Source: Planctomyces sp. (GTDB lineage: Bacteria > Planctomycetota > Planctomycetia > Planctomycetales > Planctomycetaceae). Taken from it: a stretch of DNA of 64,000 nucleotides. Numbering within the stretch: position 1 is the stretch's first letter; each line of letters starts with the position of its first letter. The notes under the pieces are model-generated. The model was not told where the DNA came from and did not search any database. It saw only the letters and a program-made list of their open reading frames with translations. The stretch spans positions 1 through 64,000 of the forward strand of contig JAHBXW010000022.1 in the NCBI GenBank assembly GCA_019636235.1, in the 5' to 3' direction. Made by a program: the position numbers and the translations under genes. Positions 53,680 to 62,365 of the stretch are shown here, piece after piece.

Positions 53680-55056
53680 ATGCGTCTGCCCGCTTCCCGC
53701 AGAGAATTCATGAAGGCTTCGTCGGCCCTCGGGGCCGCACTGTTTGTCGGCGGCCCCGCGACCCGCACCGTGCTGGCGCAGGCGCGTTCCGCCAATGAGC
53801 GAGTCCGTTACGCCTGCATTGGCGTCGGCGGCAAGGGGGACAGCGACTCGAACGACGCGGCTCAGCACGGCGACGTCGTGGCCGTGTGCGATGTCGACTC
53901 GACCACGCTGAACGACAAGGCCCAGAAGCTGGAGAGCCGCACGAAGGTCAAGCCGGCGACCTACGCCGACTTTCGCAAACTGCTCGACGAGATGAAGGAC
54001 AAGATCGACGCCGTCACGGTGTCGACGCCCGACCACTGCCATGCCCATGCGGCCGCCTTGGCGATGAAGATGGGCAAGGCCTGTTTCTGCCAGAAGCCGT
54101 TGACGCACAGCGTCTGGGAGGCTCGGCGGCTGCAGGAGATCGCCGCGGAAATGGACGTGGCGACGAGCATGGGCAACCAGGGCACTCAGGAACGGGCGCT
54201 CCGCGAAGCGGCCGCCATCCTCAAGGCGGGCCATCTGGGCCAGCCCAAAGAAGTGCACGTCACGACGAACCGGCCGGTGTGGCCGCAGGGGGGGCCGCGT
54301 TCGGCATCGAAGAACCCGCCGGCCAATCTGGACTGGAATCTGTGGCTGGGACCGGCGCCGATTCGCCCATACGCCGACAACTACCACACGTTCGCCTGGC
54401 GCGGCTGGTGGGACTTCGGCACGGGCGCCCTCGGCGACATGGCCTGCCACACCTTCAACATGCCCTACATGGGCGTCGGCCTGAAGGACCCGGTCTCCAT
54501 CCAGGCCACCTGCTCCGGCCACAACGGCGACAGCTATCCGCAGAGCTCGAAGATCAAGTTCGAGTTTCCGGAAGCCGAGGGGCGCGGCCCCGTCACCGTC
54601 TGGTGGTATGACGGCGGCAACGAGCCGGACGAATCGATCGTCGGCAGCTACAAGTTCAAGCGAGGCGGAGACGGCAAGACCACTGGCGCGGTGATCGTCT
54701 GCGAAAAGGGCATCCTGTACTCGTGGGGCGACTACGGCGGCGACTTCGTCGTGCTGTCGCCCGAGGGGCAGCCGATCGACAAGCCGAAGGTCGAATACGA
54801 GCGTTCGCCCGGCCACTTCACCGAGTTCCATGAGTCGGTCACTGGCGAGCGGAAGCGCGCCGTGGGGAACTTCGAGAACTACTCCGGCCGGCTGACCGAA
54901 ACGATCCTGCTGGGCAACCTCGCTGTGTGGGCGGCGGCGACCGGCGAGAGCAAGGTCATCGAGTGGGACGCGAAGACGCTCACGCCGACGAACGCTCCGG
55001 AGGTCGAGCAGATCGTCCAGCGCGGCTACCGCAAGGGATACCAGGACATCCTCTGA
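53680..55056 (+). CDS. Gfo/Idh/MocA family oxidoreductase, Tat-exported
   Basis: A 458-aa protein. The N-terminus (MRLPASRREFMKASSALGAALFVGG) carries a Tat motif S-R-R-E-F-M-K with a hydrophobic stretch and A-x-A (VLAQA) site. The Rossmann domain shows 'ACIGVGGKGDSDSND', AVCDVD and 'VSTPDHCHAHAAALAMKMG' with the catalytic 'CQKPLTHSVWEARRL' (Lys in K-P-L). The C-terminal sheet domain follows ('WRGWWDFGTGALGDMACH'). Planctomycetes have many such exported members; substrate unknown, probably a sugar or inositol. It ends 29 bp before a perfect 11-bp hairpin. Confidence 0.92.
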   Translation: MRLPASRREFMKASSALGAALFVGGPATRTVLAQARSANERVRYACIGVGGKGDSDSNDAAQHGDVVAVCDVDSTTLNDKAQKLESRTKVKPATYADFRKLLDEMKDKIDAVTVSTPDHCHAHAAALAMKMGKACFCQKPLTHSVWEARRLQEIAAEMDVATSMGNQGTQERALREAAAILKAGHLGQPKEVHVTTNRPVWPQGGPRSASKNPPANLDWNLWLGPAPIRPYADNYHTFAWRGWWDFGTGALGDMACHTFNMPYMGVGLKDPVSIQATCSGHNGDSYPQSSKIKFEFPEAEGRGPVTVWWYDGGNEPDESIVGSYKFKRGGDGKTTGAVIVCEKGILYSWGDYGGDFVVLSPEGQPIDKPKVEYERSPGHFTEFHESVTGERKRAVGNFENYSGRLTETILLGNLAVWAAATGESKVIEWDAKTLTPTNAPEVEQIVQRGYRKGYQDIL

Positions 55057-55085
55057 GTTCCCGGAACGCTCTGGCTGCAATTCTC

Positions 55086-55117
55086 GCGGCCCCGGCGGTT
55101 ACGACTGCCGGGGCCGC
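55086..55117 (+). terminator. perfect 11-bp hairpin after the Gfo/Idh gene
   Basis: Positions 55086-55096 pair perfectly with 55107-55117 across a 10-nt loop. There is no T-tract on the plus strand, so it may act as an intrinsic-like or transcript-stabilising hairpin. Confidence 0.55.
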
Positions 55118-55225
55118 TGTGCTGCGCGGACCTGGAACCTGGCTCGCCCCGAGAGGCCGTGAACGCCTGCGAGACAGTGGCGTGAAACTCCATCAGCGCG
55201 CCGTTCGGCCCTGGCCCCTTGCGTG

Positions 55226-55295
55226 TTTTTCGTTGTTTTCGTGGTTCTGCTTCGCGCGTTCAAAGACGGGTTTGAACCACGAAAGGCACGAAAGA
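55226..55295. repeat. imperfect inverted repeat with CCACGAAA-type arms
   Basis: Arms of 22 nt (55226-55247 and 55274-55295) match at 18 of 22 positions when folded, with GAACCACGAAA as the perfect outer part. Similar A/T-leaning palindromes are often dispersed between genes. The rest of the 315-bp gap holds no gene; the GC hairpin at 55086-55117 lies in it. Confidence 0.55.
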
Positions 55296-55371
55296 ATCGA
55301 TAGGCTTCATGGAGCGGACCGCCCGGCTCCTAGCAATGAGCCCGCCGCCTGGCCGTGGGCCGAACGCCTGC

Positions 55372-55812
55372 TCAGTCGTCCTTCTTCCGCGGCGTGCGGC
55401 TGCGGCGCAGCGGTCCCGCGCCAGCGCCGGAAGCCCCCTCCTGCTCCGGCACATCTTCGAGTGCCTTGCGGACGGCCTCCAGCAGCACGTCCATCGAGAA
55501 CGGCTTTCGCAGATAGTCGACGACGCCCAGCATCTCCGCGTATGCCTTGTGCCGTCCCCCCTCGTTGGCCGTGATCATGATGACCTTCGGCGGGGACTCC
55601 AGCGTCTTCAGAAACTCCAGCACCGGAAAGCCGCCCAGCCGCGGCATCATCATGTCGGTGATCACCAGCTCGGGGCGCTCCGCCTCGATCAGCCGCTGTC
55701 CTTCAATGCCGTTGGGCGCGGTCAGCACCTGGTAGCCGGCCGCTTCCAGAACTCCCGAAAGCGTGGAGCTGATCTCCCGGTCGTCTTCAATCAGCAGCAG
55801 TCGTCTGGGCAT
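55372..55812 (-). CDS. single-domain response regulator (CheY-like receiver)
   Basis: A 146-aa protein. The receiver domain is complete: acidic pair Glu9/Asp10/Asp11 ([10 protein letters not shown]), phosphoacceptor Asp53 (VITDMMMP), Thr81 (ITAN) and Lys103 (LRKPF). No output domain follows, only a short Gly/Ala/Arg/Lys tail. It probably relays phosphate to a partner or acts by protein contact. No histidine kinase is nearby. Confidence 0.93.
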   Translation of the reverse strand: MPRRLLLIEDDREISSTLSGVLEAAGYQVLTAPNGIEGQRLIEAERPELVITDMMMPRLGGFPVLEFLKTLESPPKVIMITANEGGRHKAYAEMLGVVDYLRKPFSMDVLLEAVRKALEDVPEQEGASGAGAGPLRRSRTPRKKDD

Positions 55813-55902
55813 GGAGCAAGGGGGCCGTAGGCGGGGGCGGGCGTCGTCGGAGTGCAGCGCGGACCCGTGAGCCGCCGGAACCGATGGGCGGCGCGCCGCT
55901 GG

Positions 55903-56187
55903 TCACGGCTCCAAGTGTATCGTATCGAGGATTGCGGCGCAGTACGCGTCGATCGGTTTCTGGTCGGGATGAAACGGACCCGCCGCCTCCGCTCCCTCGC
56001 TGATGGCGATCATCTGCCCCTCGGTCGCCCCCAGTTCGTCATAGACGATCAGTTCTTCGCTGACGCCCGCCGGATCGCCGCGCAGCCCCGCCAACGAAAA
56101 CGGCTCGACGACCAGCCACCGCGCGCCGCGGACCGACTCCTCGCCGCGCGACAGCGTCAGTTTTCCAATCACCCGTCCGATCCGCAT
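55903..56187 (-). CDS. EutN/CcmL family bacterial microcompartment vertex protein
   Basis: A 94-aa protein, the usual size for BMC-P pentamers. It shows M-R-I-G-R-V-I-G-K-L at the start, 'ELGATEGQMIAISEG' in the middle and 'KPIDAYCAAILDTI' at the end, as in EutN/CcmL. These proteins cap the vertices of microcompartment shells. No hexameric shell gene (BMC-H) or signature BMC enzyme is seen in the window, so it is an orphan here. The next gene, 51 bp downstream in the minus direction of the aldo/keto reductase, is on the same strand. Confidence 0.9.
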   Translation of the reverse strand: MRIGRVIGKLTLSRGEESVRGARWLVVEPFSLAGLRGDPAGVSEELIVYDELGATEGQMIAISEGAEAAGPFHPDQKPIDAYCAAILDTIHLEP

Positions 56188-56238
56188 GCCGCGCGTCCTG
56201 ATTGCCGTTTCCCTCTGGGTGGCCCCAATGGCTGCGAA

Positions 56239-57264
56239 TCATAGCGGCTGGGCCTGGGAATCTCCCGCAGGCGAGTCCCGTACGAGCGCATCGACGCAGT
56301 CCGCAAGCCGCGCCAACTCGGCCGGGGACCACGGCCCCTGTTCCGCGATCCGCGCCGCCTCGTCGACATGCGCCACGTCGCCAAACCCCAGAATCGCCGA
56401 AGCCGCCTCCGGCTGCGACAGCACGAATCGCAGCGAGGCCGCGGCCGGGGGAAAGTCGGGCAGCGCCCGGGCGAGCGCCGCCGCCCGCCGCCGGTCCCGT
56501 TCGTACAGCGCCGCAGGAAAGAACGGCGTCTTGAGCGTATGAGCGCTCGGCGGGGCATCCAGCAGCGCGCCTCCGGCGAAGACGCGAATGGCGAAGATCC
56601 CCATCTTCCGCCGATGCGCCTCCCGCAGGAAGCCGCCATAGTCCGGCTCGCGAAACCCCCGGGGTGCATCGACCAGCGCACTGGGATTCAGCAGATGCAC
56701 CGGCGCCTGAATCGTCGCGAACGCCCCGGAACGCAGGACCTCCCGCAGCGATTCCGGATCGCCGATGCCCGTCAGCCCCAGGTGGCCGACCAGCCCTTCC
56801 GACCGGAGTTCCTCGAACGACTCCAGCACGCCCCCGGGGCCGAGGATGTCGTCGGGCGTGACGGAAGTCGGCTCGTCGTTGCGGCGCGCGGTGATGGAAT
56901 TGTGCAACTGGATGAGCGTGACGCGCGGCCGCCGCAGCCGGCCGAGGCTGGCTGCGAACGAACGGCGAATTTGTGCGGGAATGCTCTCGGCGCGAGCGAG
57001 GTCGAGCCGCACTTTCGTCGCGACGTGCGCCGTCCCGGCGGGATCAACGGCGGCAAGCGCCGCGCCGAGACAACTCTCCGAGCGTCCCGCCCCATACCCC
57101 GCGGCCGTATCGAACCAGTTAATTCCCAGCGCGATCGCCCGCGCGACGACATCCGTCTGCCGGTCCAGTTCGTCCCCCGTCATCAGACCGGACACCGGCC
57201 CTGCGCCGAACGAGATTTCCGAGACCTCCAGACCCGTGCCGCCCAGCGGCCGACGTCGCATCAT
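56239..57264 (-). CDS. aldo/keto reductase
   Basis: A 341-aa protein. ATG 57264 overlaps the stop of the dehydrogenase upstream (ATGA). The AKR tetrad is visible: Asp in 'NWFDTAAGYGAGRSE', Tyr in the same motif, Lys in 'VATKVRL' and His in LIQLHNS. It is a TIM-barrel NADPH-dependent reductase of the D-threo-aldose dehydrogenase type. It is coupled to a beta-hydroxyacid dehydrogenase and an MFS gene, suggesting a sugar or hydroxy-acid pathway. It precedes the EutN gene on the same strand. Confidence 0.9.
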   Translation of the reverse strand: MMRRRPLGGTGLEVSEISFGAGPVSGLMTGDELDRQTDVVARAIALGINWFDTAAGYGAGRSESCLGAALAAVDPAGTAHVATKVRLDLARAESIPAQIRRSFAASLGRLRRPRVTLIQLHNSITARRNDEPTSVTPDDILGPGGVLESFEELRSEGLVGHLGLTGIGDPESLREVLRSGAFATIQAPVHLLNPSALVDAPRGFREPDYGGFLREAHRRKMGIFAIRVFAGGALLDAPPSAHTLKTPFFPAALYERDRRRAAALARALPDFPPAAASLRFVLSQPEAASAILGFGDVAHVDEAARIAEQGPWSPAELARLADCVDALVRDSPAGDSQAQPL

Positions 57265-58142
57265 CCTTCGCCTCGCACGTCCGTCTCCGGTTGGAACGCC
57301 TTGAGGATGGCACTGTTGTCGAGATCGCCGCAGCCCTGCTGCTCGAGTTCTTCGAGCAACTGCTCGTGAACGGTCGAGAGGGGCAGTCGGGCGGCGAGGC
57401 GGCGGCCCATGTCGAGGATCAGCCGGACGTCCTTGTGGTGCTGAGACAGCCGGGCGTGCGGGGTGAAGTCGCCCGTCAGCATCTTCTCGCCTTTGACGTC
57501 CATCACCCGGGAAAACGCCGGTCCGGTGCGGAGGATGTCGAGCGCCGTCTGCGGATCGAAGCCCACCGCCCGGGCGAAGGCCAGCCCCTCGGCGAGGGCC
57601 GCCCGGTTCAGGCCCAGGACCAGATTCACGACCAGCTTCATCCGCGCCCCCGCCCCCCAGTCGCCGACATGGTAAACCTCGGCTGCGAAGCTCCGCAGGA
57701 GGGTCTCGCAATCGGCGACGGTCTCCGCTGGTCCGCCGACGAGCACCACGGCCTCGCCATCGCGGATCTGGACACTCGACCCGGCGATCGTCGCGTCCAG
57801 GTAGCGGGCTCCGCAGGCCGCCAGACGATGGGCGATGCCAGCCATCTGTTCCGGATCCCCGGTCGTCGTGTCGACGACGGTCTTCCCCGCCAGGTGCGGC
57901 GCCACGGCGTCCAGCACCCCCGCGACGATCTCCGACGTCGGCAGGCTGATGACGACGATGTCCGCCACGTCGAACACCTGGTCGGCGTTCGGGGCGGCGC
58001 GGGCCGTCAGCGCCGACAGCGGTCCCAGCCGCTCGGCCACGATGTCGAACCCGATCACTTCCCAACCGTGGAATACGAACCGCTCCATCAGGGCGCTGCC
58101 CACGAGCCCCACGCCCACCAGACCGATGCGTTTGTGCGGCAT
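57261..58142 (-). CDS. NAD(P)-dependent beta-hydroxyacid dehydrogenase
   Basis: A 293-aa protein from ATG 58142 (MPHKRIGLVG). The Rossmann motif GLVGVGLVGSALM binds NAD(P). The family patterns 'DATIAGSSVQIRDGEAVVLVGG' and 'GAGARMKLVVNLVLGLNRAALAEG', with the catalytic Lys, are those of 3-hydroxyisobutyrate/tartronate-semialdehyde reductases. It oxidises or reduces a beta-hydroxy acid in the cytosol. It starts 1 bp past the MFS stop and overlaps the aldo/keto reductase, so the three are co-transcribed. Confidence 0.92.
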   Translation of the reverse strand: MPHKRIGLVGVGLVGSALMERFVFHGWEVIGFDIVAERLGPLSALTARAAPNADQVFDVADIVVISLPTSEIVAGVLDAVAPHLAGKTVVDTTTGDPEQMAGIAHRLAACGARYLDATIAGSSVQIRDGEAVVLVGGPAETVADCETLLRSFAAEVYHVGDWGAGARMKLVVNLVLGLNRAALAEGLAFARAVGFDPQTALDILRTGPAFSRVMDVKGEKMLTGDFTPHARLSQHHKDVRLILDMGRRLAARLPLSTVHEQLLEELEQQGCGDLDNSAILKAFQPETDVRGEG

Positions 58143-58143
58143 C

Positions 58144-59475
58144 TCAGTCTCCGAGGCTGGCGCTGTCCGTCCGCGGTGCGAACAGCACAATGATCATCCC
58201 CAGGGCGTATATCATCCCTGTCCACAGCCCGATCCGCGCGTAGTCGCCGCCGAAGGCCTGCAGCAGCGAACTGGTCCCCAGCACGACGATGGCCGCCACG
58301 ACCCGCCCGCTGTTGAACGAAATCCCCGCTCCCGTTGCGCGGACGCGCGTCGGGAACAGTTCCGGCAGGTACAGCGGCAGCCACCCGAAATAGATCACGC
58401 CGATCAGCCCGAACGCGAACGACGCGGCATAAAAACCCGGATCCAGTGGATGCATCCGCCCGAACACGATCGTGCTCGCCGCCAGCGACAGCAGGCTGAT
58501 CAGAAAATACGTCGTCCGCCGGCCCAGCAGAGCCGCCAGCAGTCCGCCCAGCAGACTCCCCAGCACGGCCCCGCTGGAACGCGATACGATCGTCCAGGCC
58601 TTCGACTTCTGAGCAGTGCGGCCACGCGCCGCCGCGCTGCCGGCGGTCGCGTCCCCAGGCAGGGCCGCGGCCGCCTTTCCCGCCGCCTGATCGCTCCACG
58701 GCACGATCCACTGCGCGTTCGCCGCCGTGCCGATGACCGGAACAGCGCCCAGCAGAACGCCCATGATGAGCCGTCCACGCAGCGGCGGTTGCAGCAGTTC
58801 CTTCAGGGGATCCGCCGAATCCGAGCGGGCCGCGCGACGCGCGCGCAGCCAGCGCACCGACTCCGGAACGCTGGTCAGGCACCATGCGCCGATCAACGCC
58901 GGCGCCGCCCCCGCCAGCAGCACCCAGCGCCAGGACCCCGGCGCCACGGCCGACATCAGCCCCAGCCCTCCCATCAGCACCTGTCCCACGTTGGCCGCCG
59001 TCCCCAGTACGCCCGCCAGCAACGGTCTCGAGGCGCCCGGCCAGGCCTCGGCGACCAGCGCCATCGTGTTCGGCCACGCGCCCCCCACTCCCAGGCAGGC
59101 CAGAAACCGCAGCACCAGCAACTGCTCGGGCGTCTCGGCGACGTAGCTCGCCCCCGTGAACGTCGAGTAGCACAGCACGCTCATCGCCAGCGACCACGTG
59201 CGACCCCGCCGGTCTCCCAGCCAGCCGAACAGCCAACCGCCCGCGGCCGCGCCGAACAGGAACGCCGCCTGGTACCGCGCGAACCACAATGTGATGTCCC
59301 GCTCCTCGGTCGTCGCCCCCAGCAGGTCCTGCATCGCCGCGCGATGAATCAGCACAAACAACGCGATCTCGAAACCGGCGAACATCCAGCCGACGAATGC
59401 CGCGGCCAGCACCGTTCGCCGTTGCCCGCCGGAAAGCTCCGGAACGTCGTCAGTTTCGGCCATCGCGTCGCTCAT
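58144..59475 (-). CDS. MFS transporter, sugar/acid:H+ symporter type
   Basis: A 443-aa protein with 12 expected helices. Motif A-like G-D-R-R-G-R-T appears after helix 2, and the late 'PELFPTRVRATGAG' is typical of metabolite:H+ symporters. A central hydrophilic loop (about 205-290) is long and Ala-rich. Being co-transcribed with a hydroxyacid dehydrogenase and an aldo/keto reductase, it may import their substrate (inference). Confidence 0.9.
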   Translation of the reverse strand: MSDAMAETDDVPELSGGQRRTVLAAAFVGWMFAGFEIALFVLIHRAAMQDLLGATTEERDITLWFARYQAAFLFGAAAGGWLFGWLGDRRGRTWSLAMSVLCYSTFTGASYVAETPEQLLVLRFLACLGVGGAWPNTMALVAEAWPGASRPLLAGVLGTAANVGQVLMGGLGLMSAVAPGSWRWVLLAGAAPALIGAWCLTSVPESVRWLRARRAARSDSADPLKELLQPPLRGRLIMGVLLGAVPVIGTAANAQWIVPWSDQAAGKAAAALPGDATAGSAAARGRTAQKSKAWTIVSRSSGAVLGSLLGGLLAALLGRRTTYFLISLLSLAASTIVFGRMHPLDPGFYAASFAFGLIGVIYFGWLPLYLPELFPTRVRATGAGISFNSGRVVAAIVVLGTSSLLQAFGGDYARIGLWTGMIYALGMIIVLFAPRTDSASLGD

Positions 59476-59616
59476 GTCGGACCACAGGCGGCGACCGCAG
59501 CGAATGCCCGATCCGTGGAGCTGCTGTCGCTGTGGATACCCGACCGCCAGCGGCGACGCAATCCTGCGGCGCGGACGGCTGGACAGGCGTACGGTGCGAA
59601 CGACCGCCTCCGGGAA

Positions 59617-60504
59617 TCAGCGAGGCCCGCTGGCGACGCCCGGCTTTGCCGGGGGCTCCAGACGCAGCCGCGCCTGCTGAGCCTCCGCCAGCAACGCCGT
59701 CAGTTCCCGCTCTCCGCCCGACTGCAGCAGCGCGTCGGCGGCATCCAGCGTCCGCCGGTAGGCCGCCAGCGCCGACCGCACGGCGTCCCGGTTCAGCATC
59801 AGAATCGACGACCACAGCTTCGGATCGCTCGCGGCGATGCGCGTTGAGTCGCGAAACCCCGTCGCGGCGAATGGAATGTCGTTCCCCTCCAGCAGGGACG
59901 CCAGCGCATAGGCCGCCAGATGCGGCAGATGGCTGGTCCGCGCGAGGATCGCATCATGATCGTCGGCCGGCATGACGAGAACGCGCATGCCGAGCGCGGT
60001 CCAGAATGCCCGGATTTCGTCGACCATGTCCGAGGGCGTTGATTCCTCGGGCGTCACGACGCACACGCGGTCTTGAAGCTGGACCTCATGCGCGTGTTCG
60101 TGCCCGCGTTTCTCCGACCCGGCCAGCGGATGTGCGCCGACGAACCGCGGAACGTCTCGAAGGTTCCGCGTGATGGCAGCTTTAACGCTCCCCGCGTCGG
60201 TGATCAGGCGCGGGCCGCCGCCGGAGACGAGCAGCGACCGCACATCGGCCTCGATGCGGTCGACCGGCGTGCAGATGACGGCCAGGCCGACGTTCCGCAG
60301 GCCCTCGGGGGACGTCAGCGCCTCGTCAATGACGCCCGAATGCCGGGCTGCCGCCAGCCGCGCCGGATCGCGCCCCAGTCCCACAATATGCGCGGCTGCT
60401 CCCTGCCGCCGCGCCTCGCGCGCAATCGCGGCCCCCATCAGGCCCACGCCCACGATGGCCAGGGTCTCGCAGTGGAATTCCGGTGCGTCGGTTCGCGGCG
60501 GCAT
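59617..60504 (-). CDS. tyrA: prephenate dehydrogenase
   Basis: A 295-aa protein. NAD site AIVGVGLMGAAIA; then 'VICTPVDRI', 'ITDAGSVKAAI', the substrate motif 'FVGAHPLAGSEKRGHEHA' and 'ARTSHLPHLAAYALAS', as in TyrA. It oxidatively decarboxylates prephenate for tyrosine synthesis in the cytosol. It lacks a fused chorismate mutase and a long ACT domain. It lies 30 bp downstream of the AI-2E-family gene on the same strand. Confidence 0.93.
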   Translation of the reverse strand: MPPRTDAPEFHCETLAIVGVGLMGAAIAREARRQGAAAHIVGLGRDPARLAAARHSGVIDEALTSPEGLRNVGLAVICTPVDRIEADVRSLLVSGGGPRLITDAGSVKAAITRNLRDVPRFVGAHPLAGSEKRGHEHAHEVQLQDRVCVVTPEESTPSDMVDEIRAFWTALGMRVLVMPADDHDAILARTSHLPHLAAYALASLLEGNDIPFAATGFRDSTRIAASDPKLWSSILMLNRDAVRSALAAYRRTLDAADALLQSGGERELTALLAEAQQARLRLEPPAKPGVASGPR

Positions 60505-60534
60505 GCCGCGGATTGTACAGCACCCGGAAGGACG

Positions 60535-61701
60535 TCAAACCGCCCGCGACGGGTTTGTCGGCGTCGCGCTCGGCGACTGCCCCTCGCCCCCCATCAGTAT
60601 CGCCATCCAGCGCGTGTCGTCCGTCACCTCCAGCGCCACCTTGAACGCCATCGTCAGCGGCACCGAGATCAGCATCCCCACCGGCCCCAGCACCCAGCCC
60701 CAGAACACCAGCGACAGGAACACGACCAGCGTCGAAATGCCCAGCCCCCGCCCCATCCACTTGGGCTCGACGTAGTAGCCGATGACCCCGTTCGTGATCA
60801 AAATCAGCGTCGCCGCGCCCAGCATCAGCCCGAAGCCGCCCCCCGGCTGCAGCAGCGCCATCATCACCGGCGGCACGCCCGCGAGAATCGACCCGATGTT
60901 CGGGATGTAGTTCAACAGAAACGCCAGCAGACCCCACAACAGCGCGAATTCCACCCCCATCAGCCACAGCCCCAGGGCGACCACGCAACCTGTCACAAAG
61001 CTCGTCAATGTTTTGATCGCCATGTAGCGGTTCACTTCCTCGGCGATCTTCGACAGCTCGGCAAACCGGCGGTCGGCCTCCGGGGAGATCCGCCGCAGTT
61101 TGTCCGGCAGCGCCGATGCTTCCGCCACCAGGAACATCGCCGTCACCAGGATCATCAACAACTGGCTCAACAGCCCCCCCGCCGTCCGCATCGCCGACAT
61201 CACCTGCTGCATCACGGCATCCGGGTTCGTCCAGCCCTCCCACAGGCTCCGCACATCGCCGATCTGCAGGCCCTGCAACCACGAGTGGTCGGAGATCAGC
61301 CCTTCAACCCACGAGTCCCACTGCAGGGCCAACTGCTCCGCTCGCGGCTCGTACAACGACGGCCACTCCCGCGCAAAGCGGTTGATCGCCCCCAGGATCA
61401 GGGAGCCGAACATCAGGAACCCGACCGCCAGCAGCAACAGCACCACCAGCAGCGACACGCCCCGCGAAAACCCCCTGCGCCGCAGGCCGCTGAGCGGAGG
61501 ACCGCTCAGCACCGCGAGAAACACGGCCAGCAGAAACGGCACGATGATCGTCGAAGCCGCTTTCATTCCCGCAACCACGACGACGAATGCGGCGCTTGCG
61601 ATCACCGCCCGCACGCCCGGCCCATAACCCTGTACGGGGCGAGGCGGGACGACGGGCGCCAGACGCGAGAGCTGCGATGCGGGATGCTCCGGACCTTCCA
61701 C
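60535..61701 (-). CDS. AI-2E family transporter
   Basis: A 388-aa protein with about eight membrane segments and a soluble helical part (residues about 110-175). The conserved 'LLAFLLNYIPNIGSILAGVPP' and 'YYVEPKWMGRGLGISTLVVFLSLVFWGWVLGPVGM' are diagnostic of the AI-2E/TqsA/YdiK family. Substrates in the family range from autoinducer to Na/H+ exchange, so none is assigned here. It may share a transcript with tyrA. Confidence 0.92.
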   Translation of the reverse strand: MEGPEHPASQLSRLAPVVPPRPVQGYGPGVRAVIASAAFVVVVAGMKAASTIIVPFLLAVFLAVLSGPPLSGLRRRGFSRGVSLLVVLLLLAVGFLMFGSLILGAINRFAREWPSLYEPRAEQLALQWDSWVEGLISDHSWLQGLQIGDVRSLWEGWTNPDAVMQQVMSAMRTAGGLLSQLLMILVTAMFLVAEASALPDKLRRISPEADRRFAELSKIAEEVNRYMAIKTLTSFVTGCVVALGLWLMGVEFALLWGLLAFLLNYIPNIGSILAGVPPVMMALLQPGGGFGLMLGAATLILITNGVIGYYVEPKWMGRGLGISTLVVFLSLVFWGWVLGPVGMLISVPLTMAFKVALEVTDDTRWMAILMGGEGQSPSATPTNPSRAV

Positions 61702-61899
61702 GGCAGTGGTTCCTCAGCGGTCTGCGATTCTGACGCCGACGACGGCGCGGGATGGTACCCCGGCGGGCGGTTGCGAAACCATGCGGATTCCATCTCCCCC
61801 GCCCGCGGGGCCGGCGTAAAATTGCTCTGGCGCGCGGAGCTCGCCGTCGACGGGGCGTCGACGCGATTCCCCTTCCCCGCCAGACAGGAAACCCGATCG

Positions 61900-62190
61900 A
61901 TGATGTTTGCCGCCGCTCCTTCCATTGTCCGTACGCTCGCGCTGCTTGGCGGGCGGAGGCTGCTGTCGCGCCTGGGACCGGGAGCGGCAACGGCGTCCCG
62001 CTTGAAGAATGGCCGGCTGAACGGGCTGTTCCTTGGACTGGCGATCCTTTACACGCTGTGGCCCATCGACTTCATCCCGGATGCGATTCCGCTGCTGGGC
62101 TGGCTGGACGATGGCCTCGTCCTGTGGCTGGGACTGCGCGCCGCCTGGGCGCGGAGGTCAACGGCGTTCGCCGGTCGGACGGCCAACTGA
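61900..62190 (+). CDS. DUF1232 (YkvA-like) membrane protein
   Basis: A 96-aa protein from ATG 61900 (ATG 61903 is also in frame), with AGGAAAC about 10 nt upstream. It has the DUF1232 core 'LYTLWPIDFIPDAIPLLGWLDD' within a membrane-associated helix pair. The role of the family is unknown. It is divergent from the AI-2E gene and about 175 bp before mnmA. Confidence 0.88.
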   Translation: MMFAAAPSIVRTLALLGGRRLLSRLGPGAATASRLKNGRLNGLFLGLAILYTLWPIDFIPDAIPLLGWLDDGLVLWLGLRAAWARRSTAFAGRTAN

Positions 62191-62365
62191 CGCTGATGCG
62201 GCTCTCCGTTCGCCCGGCGGACGCTCGCCGGCGCCCGCGACGCGCGGCGTCCCGAAGCATAGAATTCAACTCCCGGTCAGCCGCCGCGCTCCGCGGCGGC
62301 GCAGGCCGGCGGCCAGTCGTCATCGTGAACTCTGCCGCCCCGCGTCAAACAGGAATGGTCTGCTC

